Below, one piece after another: positions 52,379 to 61,213 of a stretch of DNA of 64,000 nt. Origin of the DNA: CAYOLL01 sp964404765 [NCBI: uncultured Gemmatimonadota bacterium] (GTDB lineage Bacteria; 4572-55). Where the stretch lies: the NCBI GenBank assembly GCA_964404765.1, contig CAYOLL010000006.1, forward strand, positions 7,347 to 71,346, read 5' to 3'. Every line of letters starts with the position of its first letter. Position 1 is the first letter of the stretch. Made by a program: the position numbers and the translations under genes. A model generated the notes under the pieces. The model searched no databases. It was not told the DNA's origin and worked only from the letters and a program-made list of their open reading frames with translations.

Positions 52379-53794
52379 TTAGGCCTGGGCGGCCTTGTAT
52401 TTCTTCAATTCGTCCTGGAATTTTTCTAAGCGCACGATGGCCGGGTTGATGTCGTACCAGGGTTTGTCGTTTTCGTATTCGAGAATCCATTCGTTGTTGA
52501 GGGCGTCCAAGTCTTTCCGGTCGGGTTCTTTGGCGATTTGTTTGGTATCGTACACGGCGACGAGGTTAGGGAAATAGTGATCGTAAATGGAGCGGTGAAA
52601 AGTTGTCACTTCTTCGCTGGTCAAAATATCAATTGTTTGTTGCGTGACCTGTTCGTCGCGGTTATAAATCTGCATCAAGGCGTCGTTCAGCAAGCGGATA
52701 AAGACTTTGATATTGCCGCCACTCAATTTGGCCAACTCGGCAATCAGCGCCGGGGATGCGAAGAGTTCTTTTTGATAAGGCAGACGTTTGGTTGCAATTT
52801 TTCCCAACTTCTCGATGCCGGGTGCAAAGGGTCTATTGCTGCGCGTGGCGGTAATTTTAACCATAGGCAAAACGATGACTTTGCTATACAATTGTTTGAA
52901 TCGGCTGGACATGGGCGAGTAAATAGCGCTGATAGGAATCGTGTAAATAATGTGACAGTTCAGGTCGGTAAATGATGAACCGTACTCGCTGAAAAAATCA
53001 ATATTAGAGCGGCCTTTTTCGGCATCCGTAAATTCAACAACAATTTTTTCCAAGTTATCAATGATGACCACAAGTCCGTTTTCAAACTCCGGCATCTTTT
53101 TAAGCTGAGTGTTAACATGGTTAAATACGAAGTTCATCAAATTTATCAAATCAGCCAAGCGCGTTTTGAGCTTTTGCGTAAAGGTGACCTGCGAACGGGT
53201 TTTGCTCTTGACCTCATTGGTTAAGCGGGTAAACAATTTCCCCAACAAAGGGATGGAAGGTTCAACTACCAAACCGGCTTCAATATGGGCCGTCAGCTCC
53301 TTTTCATCGGCAGTATTATACACCACATCGCCAAACCAGTGCAGGATTTGTTTGCTCAGGTTGTCCGGAATCTTAACGCCGTGCGTATCAGTTTCCCGCA
53401 ATTGGCGCTCCGTCTCGCGAAAAACGGCCAGAAAAATATCGGGGGGCTCGATCACTGTAAGGTTGAGTTGATCCTCGGCCCGAAAATAGATGACGCGAAA
53501 TTTTTCGGCGGTAAGCCGCTCTTTGACGGTCTTTAGCTCAGTAGATTTGCCTGTACCTTTGTGTCCGGTAAACAGCAAGTGGATAAACTTGCCGTTTCCC
53601 TCATCAGACGGTCGGAATTGCATGTTGGCGGTAATTGCGCTGACAATTTGCTCCGCTTTTTGACGGGGATTACGTCCGCCGCGCACGTCGTCGCATGATT
53701 CGTACAACTCACTGGCGGCGGAAATAGGCTGGTCATGCAGCAAATTGCGCATACAGGCGATGACCATGTCGTCATGGGAAATGGAAGCTGACAT
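52379..53794 (-). CDS. P-loop ATPase, likely partner of the TPR protein
   Basis: A 471-aa protein with ribosome-binding site AAGGAGCATCTAC. Walker A is GHKGTGKST (77-85), preceded by IHLLFT as in AAA/STAND ATPases. Walker B is in LVVIIDNLEKIV. The segment from 330 on contains a sensor-like stretch (AELAKLSGGNIKVFIRLLNDAL) typical of winged-helix-linked ATPases. The C-terminus (LDALNNEWILEYENDKPWYDINPAI) suggests a lid or DNA/protein-binding part. No TM is seen. It precedes the TPR gene by 125 nt. The role of the pair is unknown. Confidence 0.82.
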   Translation of the reverse strand: MSASISHDDMVIACMRNLLHDQPISAASELYESCDDVRGGRNPRQKAEQIVSAITANMQFRPSDEGNGKFIHLLFTGHKGTGKSTELKTVKERLTAEKFRVIYFRAEDQLNLTVIEPPDIFLAVFRETERQLRETDTHGVKIPDNLSKQILHWFGDVVYNTADEKELTAHIEAGLVVEPSIPLLGKLFTRLTNEVKSKTRSQVTFTQKLKTRLADLINLMNFVFNHVNTQLKKMPEFENGLVVIIDNLEKIVVEFTDAEKGRSNIDFFSEYGSSFTDLNCHIIYTIPISAIYSPMSSRFKQLYSKVIVLPMVKITATRSNRPFAPGIEKLGKIATKRLPYQKELFASPALIAELAKLSGGNIKVFIRLLNDALMQIYNRDEQVTQQTIDILTSEEVTTFHRSIYDHYFPNLVAVYDTKQIAKEPDRKDLDALNNEWILEYENDKPWYDINPAIVRLEKFQDELKKYKAAQA

Positions 53795-53852
53795 GTAGAT
53801 GCTCCTTCACTTAATTTTTGTTGATTTCCAACGGGGTACAGAGCACAAAAAA

Positions 53853-56174
53853 TTAAAACCGGTATTCCTTCTCATTCCCCAATTGATCGCCCAGCTTTAG
53901 ATAGGTCAACCGGATCGGGCCTTTCAGCGCCGCCGGGATGGTGAACGCGCACTCGTAGCAATCGCCGCCGGCGCAGCGTTTGAGATAGCCGCTATAATCC
54001 GCGCCGCCGATAGTCAGCTTAAATTCGGCCCCGGCTTTCAGGTCGGAAATATCCGCAACCTGCGCCGTCAGGGTCAGCGACTCGCCGCCTTTGGCCAATG
54101 GACTTGAGAGCGTGTGCGTCTTCAGCGTCGGCGCATCCTGATCCAGCAGAATTGTCCGGGTCAAGCCGGAAGCGTTTCCGACGGCGTCTATCGCCGTCAA
54201 TTCCAGCGTATTTGCGCCGGGTTTTAGGGTGACAGACTGCGTAAATTTATTGTCGTCGAGCACAACTTCCAAGCTATTTAATTTGAGACTGATTGCCTCC
54301 GCGACCCTACCGGTCAAAACCAGCGTCGATTGCCGGGTGGCCGGCGGAACTTCAGAGGCCAGACTTAGTTGCGGCGGTTCATGGTCAACGGCTACGCTAA
54401 ATCGATCTTCAATGATTTGGCCGCTGGTCAATAATCCCTGTAATATGTAGTCGACTTTGTCTGTCGACAGCTTCAGATTTACGCCAAAACGACCGGCGGC
54501 ATCGGCAATAGCCGTCACGACTTGAGTCGGATCGTCTTGCGGATAAACGCGCAGCCGCAAACCAGGTTGGGTCTGACCGGTCAAGGTAAAATCGGCTTTG
54601 CCGCTGACAAATTGCTTAGGCCCGGTGTGCGGCAACGTCGCATCATAGTTGACCGCGACGGTTTGATCCGGCTGAAAGTAGATATGACGAACGACGCTGG
54701 AAATATTGCCGGCCAGATCAATCGCCTCGAACCTCAGCGCATTGTCGCCCGGCTTGAGTTCCCGCGCCGTCTCGAACAAACCGTCGGCGGCCACAGAAAT
54801 CGGCTGACCGGCCAGCGTCAGACGCGCGTTGATCTCAACTTCGCCGCGGATCGTAATGGCTGCCTGTCGCACAACTGCCTTTTCCGCTGGGCTGTTGACG
54901 ACCAAAAACGGCGGTTGCTCATCACGCATGATTTTGAAAAAACGCGCCCCGCTCTTGGGGCCGGGCAGTTCATCCGCGTCAATGGCGGCCACACGCCAAT
55001 AGTAGACGCCTTCTTTCAAATTCTTGCAGTCAAAAGTCGTTTGCGTCAGCGCCTGTTGATTGATCAGCACTTTCACAAAAGAACGGTCTTCGGCCACTTC
55101 CAGCCAGTATTTGGCCGCGCCGGGTATTTTTTCCCAGCTTAAGGTCGTCTCGTGAACATAAATTGTCAGGTCGTTTTCCGGCGCGATCAAAACCGGTCCG
55201 GGCAGCAAATCCCGCGCCTCAGCCCGTTTGTCTTTGGACATTTTAACGCCCTGGTTTTTATTCAGCTTTAAGGTCACGCCCTGCGTGGTAATAGAGATAG
55301 AGCCGTCATAGTTGGCCAGCCGCGTTTCCTGTTGATCTTTACTAACCCAATAGTTGCTGGACTTAACTTCCGTTTGCACACCCGGCACTTCGATCACAAA
55401 ATTATTTTTCTGCTGACCGCCGACCAACAGCGCATAAATATCGCCTTCCACCAGCACCACTTTGGACTGCTGCTTGCGATCCAGCATATCCACACGCATC
55501 TTTTGGATGACGGCCTGCGAGTTTTCGCTGAGCTTAATCCGGCTGTTATCCTGAAAGCGAATTTCGGCGGCGGAATTAGCCAGGGTGCGCACTTTTTCGG
55601 CTTCGGCAAATTTTGTTTGCAGTTGGGCTTCTTTCCAGATTAAATCCTGCGGTTTACGGCTTTCCACCTGGCCCGTCCGATCCACCAGCGTGGCTTCTGA
55701 CGGCTGTGAGCGTTTGCCTTCCGTCTGTTTCAGCGCGGCGTCGGCTTTGGCGGCGGCTGACTTAGCCAATTCGACGCACGAATCCCATTGGCTGAATTTA
55801 CGCGCCGAAACCGCATCATTTTGCAAGCGGATGGCCTCGGCAATCACGTCCCCGGCAAATACTTTGGCCCCGGCGTCCGTGGCTTTTTTGATGGCTTCGC
55901 GGCATTTTTCCAGCTCGACATGGGCGCGGGAAATTTGGTTGGCCGGAATCTTCAGCGCCATGCCCGGCTTGATGTCCGCGGCGCTGGCCAGCTTGTTGGC
56001 GCTGAGAATATCCTGCCACAAATCCGGATTATCCAGATATTGGCGGGCCAGACTGCGGGCGTTATCGCCTTCTTTGACGGTGATGGTCAGTGTGGGTTCC
56101 GACGCTGCATGAACAGAATCCGGCAAAAGAGCGCATAGCAAAAATCCGATCCAAATTGGTTTTAGTTTTCTCAT
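53853..56174 (-). CDS. Exported LysM - FecR - Ig-like protein
   Basis: A 773-aa protein with a signal peptide (IWIGFLLCALLPDSVHAA) and ribosome-binding site AAGGAAACACAACC. LysM (about 28-77, VKEGDNARSLARQYLDNPDLW) should bind peptidoglycan. A helical stretch follows, then a FecR domain (about 195-315, IRFQDNSRIKLSENSQAVIQ, then VVLVEGDIYALL). A fibronectin-like domain (about 325-420) and three to four Ig-like domains complete it. LysM-FecR proteins are often linked to surface sensing or to adenylate-cyclase systems; cyclases are in this window but no direct link is shown. Confidence 0.88.
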   Translation of the reverse strand: MRKLKPIWIGFLLCALLPDSVHAASEPTLTITVKEGDNARSLARQYLDNPDLWQDILSANKLASAADIKPGMALKIPANQISRAHVELEKCREAIKKATDAGAKVFAGDVIAEAIRLQNDAVSARKFSQWDSCVELAKSAAAKADAALKQTEGKRSQPSEATLVDRTGQVESRKPQDLIWKEAQLQTKFAEAEKVRTLANSAAEIRFQDNSRIKLSENSQAVIQKMRVDMLDRKQQSKVVLVEGDIYALLVGGQQKNNFVIEVPGVQTEVKSSNYWVSKDQQETRLANYDGSISITTQGVTLKLNKNQGVKMSKDKRAEARDLLPGPVLIAPENDLTIYVHETTLSWEKIPGAAKYWLEVAEDRSFVKVLINQQALTQTTFDCKNLKEGVYYWRVAAIDADELPGPKSGARFFKIMRDEQPPFLVVNSPAEKAVVRQAAITIRGEVEINARLTLAGQPISVAADGLFETARELKPGDNALRFEAIDLAGNISSVVRHIYFQPDQTVAVNYDATLPHTGPKQFVSGKADFTLTGQTQPGLRLRVYPQDDPTQVVTAIADAAGRFGVNLKLSTDKVDYILQGLLTSGQIIEDRFSVAVDHEPPQLSLASEVPPATRQSTLVLTGRVAEAISLKLNSLEVVLDDNKFTQSVTLKPGANTLELTAIDAVGNASGLTRTILLDQDAPTLKTHTLSSPLAKGGESLTLTAQVADISDLKAGAEFKLTIGGADYSGYLKRCAGGDCYECAFTIPAALKGPIRLTYLKLGDQLGNEKEYRF

Positions 56175-56218
56175 GGTTGTGTTTCCTTATTGTTTGACCA
56201 AATCAAGTGGTACTTGTC

Positions 56219-56611
56219 TCATATTACGGAGCTGATCGGGTAAAGCAACCCGTCAATTTCGGCCAGCACGTCGGTCAAATCCGGCGGCTGCGCTGCCAAT
56301 ACATCCTCGCCGATATGTTTGTGATGGGGAAAAGTGGCGATTTCCGGGTGATGCGGCGCATTATCATAGCGAAAAATAAGCTGCTCCGCGGCGGTTTGAT
56401 AGTGGAATTTGTAATTGGTGCGCAAGATATCGCGTCCAGGCGCTTCTTCCAGACGTTCGGTCAGGCTCAGATGTGAGCCATCGAAAAACTGTAATTCTGC
56501 TTCAAAAAGGGTGTCCTCGTCGGTCACGTCTAAGCTCATCGCTTCAATCTCAATATCGCCGCGGCTGATTATAATCGTCTCCAAACGATCCACATAGCTA
56601 TGCAACTTCAT
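56219..56611 (-). CDS. TumE-like (DUF6516) toxin
   Basis: A 130-aa protein that fits the TumE/DUF6516 family: an acidic N-terminus (LETIIISRGDIEIEAMSL), FFDGSHLSLTERLEE, then the conserved core NYKFHYQTAAEQLIFRYDNAPHHPE and HHKHIGEDV (given in parts of a longer motif). The RYDNAPHH and HHKH elements are the hallmark and are likely catalytic. It overlaps the upstream antitoxin gene by 14 nt. The family is annotated as a toxin; its activity is not shown here. Confidence 0.8.
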   Translation of the reverse strand: MKLHSYVDRLETIIISRGDIEIEAMSLDVTDEDTLFEAELQFFDGSHLSLTERLEEAPGRDILRTNYKFHYQTAAEQLIFRYDNAPHHPEIATFPHHKHIGEDVLAAQPPDLTDVLAEIDGLLYPISSVI

Positions 56612-56936
56612 GGGTGACCGTCCTGCTTACCGTCAGGTCATCCGGTCGCACGGCCGACCGCATGAGCGCGGCTTCAAGCTTGCGCTTGGTTTTTCGGAAA
56701 ATCTCATAGGCAGCTGCCCAGGCAATACAGTGCTGCAATTCATCATTCAATACGCCGGCCTGGTATTGCTGATAGAACTCCGCCGATGACAGGCTATACT
56801 TCTGCTCATAATGTTGTAATTTTTGCCACATATCCAGCAAATCATCTACCGGATTCGTTTGCGCTTTGGCATCCAGCAAATCCTTTTGCAGTTGTTCGGG
56901 CGAGGGTAGTTTGCCGGTATAAGTCAGTCTTGGCAT
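56598..56936 (-). CDS. Antitoxin partner of the TumE-like protein
   Basis: 112 aa from the ATG at 56936, with AAAGGAACTTACC upstream; the longer frame from 57014 overlaps the sensor-kinase gene and is unlikely. It is mostly helical (LPSPEQLQKDLLDAKAQTNP, YEQKYSLSSAEFYQQYQAGV, HCIAWAAAYEIFRKTKRKL). Such small helical proteins precede DUF6516 genes in many genomes. The assignment as antitoxin rests mainly on that context. Confidence 0.65.
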   Translation of the reverse strand: MPRLTYTGKLPSPEQLQKDLLDAKAQTNPVDDLLDMWQKLQHYEQKYSLSSAEFYQQYQAGVLNDELQHCIAWAAAYEIFRKTKRKLEAALMRSAVRPDDLTVSRTVTHEVA

Positions 56937-57010
56937 GGTAAGTTCCTTTGGGTTGGAATAGTTATCGGTTGATCGTCGTAATCGTCCTTCATGGTAGAGC
57001 GGTTCTGCAT

Positions 57011-59209
57011 TCAATGCCCTTCGTTCGTCGCGGCCTGATCATCCGCCAGCGCGTCCACATTGACTTTGGGGATGGAAAAGCGGAAGGTCGAGCCCTTTTT
57101 CAGCTCGCTGGTCACGTAGACTTTGCCGCCGTGCTGCTCGACAATTTCCTTGACCAGCGCCAGGCCGAGGCCGGTGCCGCCGATCTCTTTAACATCCTCG
57201 TTATTTTCGACGCGATAGAATTTTTTAAACAAATTGGCCAGATTTTCCTCAGAGATCCCGTAGCCCTTATCGGTGACGGCGACAAAGATTTCGCGGGCTT
57301 CCTCTTCGATGCTGACCGTCACTGTTGTTTCCGGCGGGCTGTATTTGACGGCGTTGGAAAAAAGATTCAGGACAACCTGACCGATCAATTCGGGATCTCC
57401 AACCGTAACCGTCACACGCTCAGGCAGTTGCAGATCAATCGCAATGTTTTTTTGTGAGGCAAACGTCTCATTGACCGCAATCACTTCCCGCACTACATCC
57501 AGAATTTTAAAAGGAATTTTATGGATTTCGGTTTTTCCGGACTCGATGCGCGAAATATCCAAAAACTTGTCGATCAGTTCGCCCAGATGCACCGATTGGC
57601 GATAAACAATATCCAAATACTCCTTATGTTCTTCTTCTTCAGGGACAATGCCCATTTTCATCAATTCCGTAAAGCCGCGAATCGACGTTAGCGGTGTACG
57701 CAGCTCGTGGGCGACGACCGAAACCAACTCCGTCTTCATCCGGTCTATTTCCTTCTCGCGGGTGATGTTGCGCAAAATAGCAACAACACCGACCAGGCCG
57801 CGCCGCTCACTGCTGACTTTGGCCAGATGCGCCCCCAGAACAATGGGCCGAACCTCGCCCGCCACGCGCAAGGTAATCTCCCCACGCACCATCTCTGTTG
57901 ATTGCAGGGCGTCGGTATGCAAGGCCAGCAGATCGGCATTGGGAACACCGACGGTTAAGGTCTGACCGGCAATCCGACTATTTTCAACCTGAAACCAGCG
58001 CTCGATCAGGCTGTTGATCATGATAACGTGATGGGATTCATCGGTAATCAACACACCGTCGGCCATGTTTTTGATCAATTTTTCCAACTTGTTCTTTTCG
58101 CTGATAATTCGGTCAATATTCAGCTCGTCGTAAAGCTTGAGTTGAATGGCCATTTGATTGAAAACAATGGCAAATTCGCCGATTTCGTCGTTCGACCGGA
58201 CATTAAATTTTTGGTTAAAATTGCCTTGGCCAATGGCCTGCGCCCGCCGCGCCAGCGCTTTGATCGGCCGGCTGATTTGACGGGCAAACACAATCGCCCC
58301 AACAACCGCGCCGGTAAAACCCACCGCCAGCCATAGCAGCAGATTAAACAGCACTTTGGAGACGGTCAGATAAGCATCCGCCTCGCTGCGTTCCACAAAC
58401 ACCAGCCAGGGCAGCGGGTCCGGAAAAGCCGAAACCGCCAGCATCGTCTCTCCGCTCGGTCGTTGATAGAGCGTAACACTGGGGGAATGCGCGGCGGCGG
58501 CGGCCAGTCTGGTTTTGGCATCGGCCACGATTTTAAGATTGGCTAAATCGGGGCGTTCTTTATTGAACAGCTCACGCCCGGCATTATCGGTGATGATGAC
58601 GGTTCCGGCATAGAGGTACGCCTCTTCTTTGATACGATGAACCATTTCCGTCAGGCTGATAAGGGCGGTTAAACCGGCCGGTGCGTCGTTAAGCGAGTTC
58701 TTGAGCGGCAGCGAGATCGGCATGAGCCATTGGTTGATTTCCGCGACATAAAACACCTCGCCGATGATGGGCAAAAAGCTGCGCGAATACAGTCCGGGGA
58801 ACTTCCCCTCCGGCCAAAGACTGCTCAAATCGAACCCGGTCGCCTGGGTCGCTGTTCGCAAATCATCCCGCGCCAGCAGCACCGGCGGTAGATTTTCCGC
58901 GGAAAGTTGCAAGGCCACGATGTCGTGGGCATCAATCAGGCCGTTGCGCATCAGGGATACTTTTGCCGGCACCGGCAGATCAGGATTGTCAATAGCGTTG
59001 CCGATCAGCAACAGCGGCGTTTCCCAGTTTGTGTACTTGCCGGTGATTTCCCGCGTAATCTGATCGCCGGCATGCAGCAGCTCTTCATTAACCGAGCTTT
59101 TCAACTCATTCTTTATAATCGTGACAATGGAAACGCCGGCAATTCCCAATGGAATTACGGCTACAAAAATAGAAAAAAGCAATAATTTGGTCCGAAAAGT
59201 CAGCTTCAT
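57011..59209 (-). CDS. Membrane sensor histidine kinase (dCache-like - HAMP - PAS - HisKA - HATPase)
   Basis: A 732-aa protein with TM helices at about 8-30 and 287-309 and a large periplasmic sensor between them, dCache-like in length. HAMP (about 311-363), PAS (about 375-485) and HisKA (His501 in SVVAHELRTPLTSIRG) follow, then HATPase with LFSNAVKYSP, DKGYGISEENL and GGTGLGLAL. The closest response regulator is not in the window. Its promoter (TTGACA, 17 bp, TATTGT) is at 59254-59282. It is upstream of the toxin-antitoxin pair on the same strand. Confidence 0.94.
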   Translation of the reverse strand: MKLTFRTKLLLFSIFVAVIPLGIAGVSIVTIIKNELKSSVNEELLHAGDQITREITGKYTNWETPLLLIGNAIDNPDLPVPAKVSLMRNGLIDAHDIVALQLSAENLPPVLLARDDLRTATQATGFDLSSLWPEGKFPGLYSRSFLPIIGEVFYVAEINQWLMPISLPLKNSLNDAPAGLTALISLTEMVHRIKEEAYLYAGTVIITDNAGRELFNKERPDLANLKIVADAKTRLAAAAAHSPSVTLYQRPSGETMLAVSAFPDPLPWLVFVERSEADAYLTVSKVLFNLLLWLAVGFTGAVVGAIVFARQISRPIKALARRAQAIGQGNFNQKFNVRSNDEIGEFAIVFNQMAIQLKLYDELNIDRIISEKNKLEKLIKNMADGVLITDESHHVIMINSLIERWFQVENSRIAGQTLTVGVPNADLLALHTDALQSTEMVRGEITLRVAGEVRPIVLGAHLAKVSSERRGLVGVVAILRNITREKEIDRMKTELVSVVAHELRTPLTSIRGFTELMKMGIVPEEEEHKEYLDIVYRQSVHLGELIDKFLDISRIESGKTEIHKIPFKILDVVREVIAVNETFASQKNIAIDLQLPERVTVTVGDPELIGQVVLNLFSNAVKYSPPETTVTVSIEEEAREIFVAVTDKGYGISEENLANLFKKFYRVENNEDVKEIGGTGLGLALVKEIVEQHGGKVYVTSELKKGSTFRFSIPKVNVDALADDQAATNEGH

Positions 59210-59253
59210 GATACCACCTTTTTAACTGTTTTCACCGGAAACAAGACGAATTT

Positions 59254-59282
59254 ACAATACTATGACATTGCAGGACTGTCAA
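59254..59282 (-). promoter_or_regulatory. Sigma70 promoter of the sensor kinase
   Basis: On the minus strand TTGACA (59277-59282), a 17-bp spacer and TATTGT (59254-59259) lie 45 bp before the ATG. Confidence 0.75.
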
Positions 59283-59408
59283 TAAAAATACCATATTCAA
59301 TATAAAACACTTGCTCAAATTTAAAATACTATCCAAATTGAAAGGGAGCGCTTTTTTATCAATACACTGTCATATCGTATCCGCTCAGAAACTTCGGGCA
59401 AAGCCGGA

Positions 59409-59473
59409 TTGTCATTCTGCAAGAATCTTGTCGCAAATTTGCAGTCTGCAGCAAGATGCTTTCAGCATGACAA
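59409..59473. repeat. Imperfect inverted repeat of the GTCATTCTG type
   Basis: TTGTCATTCTGCAAGAATCT then TG pairs imperfectly with CAAGATGCTTTCAGCATGAC then AA. The ends resemble the inner stem of the element beside icd. Together with the promoter at 59254 this is all I see in the gene-free stretch 59210-59532. Confidence 0.5.
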
Positions 59474-59532
59474 ATGGGTTGTCCCCTGACTTTTTGAGGA
59501 GATACATCATCTCTTACTCGGCAGGTTCCGCA

Positions 59533-60432
59533 ATGCCTTTAATCACTTTTAGAAACGATAAGATATTTCATGAAGACGATGTCGAGCAAACCTTGCTGGA
59601 CATGGCGCTCAAACATGGTGTTCTGCACACCCATATTTGTGGCGGCCGGGCGCGATGTTCCACCTGCCGGGTGATTGTGGAGCAAGGTCTGGAAAATGTT
59701 GACCCGCGCAACGAGGTCGAGCAAAAGCTGGCTGACGAAAAGGGTCTCGAAGACCGTGTCCGGCTGGCCTGCCAGATGCGTTTTCACGGGGATATAACCG
59801 TTCGGCGGCTGGTGATCGACAGCGAAGATATTTTTCTGCTGAAGTGTCAATCGGCAGCCAGTCTCGGGCGGGAAGCCAATATAGCAATTCTGTTTAGCGA
59901 TATTCGGGCTTTTACGACTTTCTCGGAAAATCACCTGCCGTATGATGTTATTCACATGCTGAACCGCTATTTTTACGACGCCGGTGAGGCCGTCCTTAAG
60001 CACGACGGTTTTATCGACAAATATATGGGCGACGGTCTGATGGCGTTGTTCGGTCTAAAATCCGACGATCCCGGCAGCGTCTGCCGCAACGCCGTTGAAA
60101 CGGGGTTGGCCATGCTCAAAAGCCTGGGCGGTTTAAACACATATTTGCGACAGCAATTTGAAGTCGAATTTAGTATCGGCATCGGCATTCATTATGGCCA
60201 GGCCATTGTCGGCGAAATGGGTCATCCGAGCAAGCGGCTGTTTACCGCCATCGGCGATGTGGTCAACATCAGCAGCCGTATCGAATCGGCTACCAAAATC
60301 TACCAAACCCCGTTGCTGATCTCCGAAGCCGTTGCCGAACATGTGCGCGAGACCGTGCCGTTGGGCCGGACATTCGAAGCCGAGCTGAAAGGGAAAAGCG
60401 GTATGTATCGGCTGTATGAAGTTGTCCCTTAG
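59533..60432 (+). CDS. [2Fe-2S] ferredoxin domain fused to class III adenylate cyclase
   Basis: 299 aa from the ATG at 59533; the frame is open upstream but the family begins at PLITFRNDKIFHEDD. The N-terminal 95 residues are a plant-type ferredoxin with cluster cysteines in HICGGRARCSTCRVI and a fourth in VRLACQM. The cyclase has both metal Asps (LFSDIRAFTTFS and DKYMGDGLMALFG) and the GDVVNISSRIES motif. This fusion is known in several phyla and suggests cAMP synthesis tuned by redox state or iron supply. Confidence 0.93.
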   Translation: MPLITFRNDKIFHEDDVEQTLLDMALKHGVLHTHICGGRARCSTCRVIVEQGLENVDPRNEVEQKLADEKGLEDRVRLACQMRFHGDITVRRLVIDSEDIFLLKCQSAASLGREANIAILFSDIRAFTTFSENHLPYDVIHMLNRYFYDAGEAVLKHDGFIDKYMGDGLMALFGLKSDDPGSVCRNAVETGLAMLKSLGGLNTYLRQQFEVEFSIGIGIHYGQAIVGEMGHPSKRLFTAIGDVVNISSRIESATKIYQTPLLISEAVAEHVRETVPLGRTFEAELKGKSGMYRLYEVVP

Positions 60433-60552
60433 TATCTCGTTATTTTGTCCTGAATTCGGAGAATCCAATAGGTGACCGCCGCCCGGAAGATTATTTGGCC
60501 AAACGCTGGCTGATTGGGCTGACATTTGGGGTAGCAGGCGGCAAGCGATCCG

Positions 60553-61089
60553 ATGCTATCAAAAAATAAAAAAAAATTTAGCCAGGACTTTCACCTTGAT
60601 CTGAGGCGACAGCGCATGAAATGGTTGCAAAATTTGCTTGCCGACAAGAAAAGTTCCGGCCTGGAAGCAAACCCTCATAATCGTGAAATTCTGGCTTTCC
60701 TAAAAGCGAAGAATTTGATTGAAGGCGTACCGGCCCTGGCCGATTCCTGGTATCTGCCGATCACCCAATTGCAGACGCATCCCGATCTCATGGATTGGCT
60801 GGAAAAAGCGGTAGCCGCCACAGCGCCGCCGGAATTGCGCAAAGCGGTTTATGGCCAGCCGGTAGTTATAACCCCAAATCGCGTTATTTTTTGTATCGCT
60901 CGCGGCACGCACCAAATTTTGCTGCGACTCAAGCCGGCAGATGTGACAGGCGGCGACATAAAGCCCAAAAAAGCCGCCGGCCTCAGCGAAGACTGGTATT
61001 TTCTGGAGGCGTGGCTGCAAGTCAAGAAAGTCGAGGATTTTTTAACCTGGTATGAAAAAGCCAGGACGTACGCCGTATCAAAAAGCTAA
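60553..61089 (+). CDS. Unknown 178-aa protein
   Basis: It starts with a lysine-rich stretch (MLSKNKKKFSQDFHLDLRRQ) and has no signal peptide or TM. The centre (DSWYLPITQLQTHPDLMDWL) and the C-terminal half (FCIARGTHQILLRLKPADVT, then DWYFLEAWLQVKKVEDF) look like a compact alpha/beta fold. No family is recognised. It lies between the ferredoxin-cyclase and engB on the same strand. The ribosome-binding site is poor, so translation may be coupled or the start may differ. Confidence 0.65.
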   Translation: MLSKNKKKFSQDFHLDLRRQRMKWLQNLLADKKSSGLEANPHNREILAFLKAKNLIEGVPALADSWYLPITQLQTHPDLMDWLEKAVAATAPPELRKAVYGQPVVITPNRVIFCIARGTHQILLRLKPADVTGGDIKPKKAAGLSEDWYFLEAWLQVKKVEDFLTWYEKARTYAVSKS

Positions 61090-61096
61090 AACATAT

Positions 61097-61152
61097 TGGA
61101 ATAGCAAACTTCAGTTTGCCGCAACGCCATGCAAGCTGAAGTTTGCTACTCC
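61097..61152. repeat. Family A inverted repeat (copy 4)
   Basis: The left arm ends GCAAACTTCAGTTTGC and the right arm begins GCAAGCTGAAGTTTGC then TACTCC, across an 11-base loop. It lies between the unknown protein and engB. Confidence 0.7.
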
Positions 61153-61213
61153 GGCTTCAAACTTTCCAAATCTTAAAAACCCTCTTCTTCTAACCGAATA
61201 AAGGTAAATTTCC

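Noticed and set aside
52254-52490. Extended N-terminus for the TPR protein (start at 52490)
   Set aside because: This part overlaps the upstream ATPase gene and crosses a family A repeat; its composition is not protein-like.
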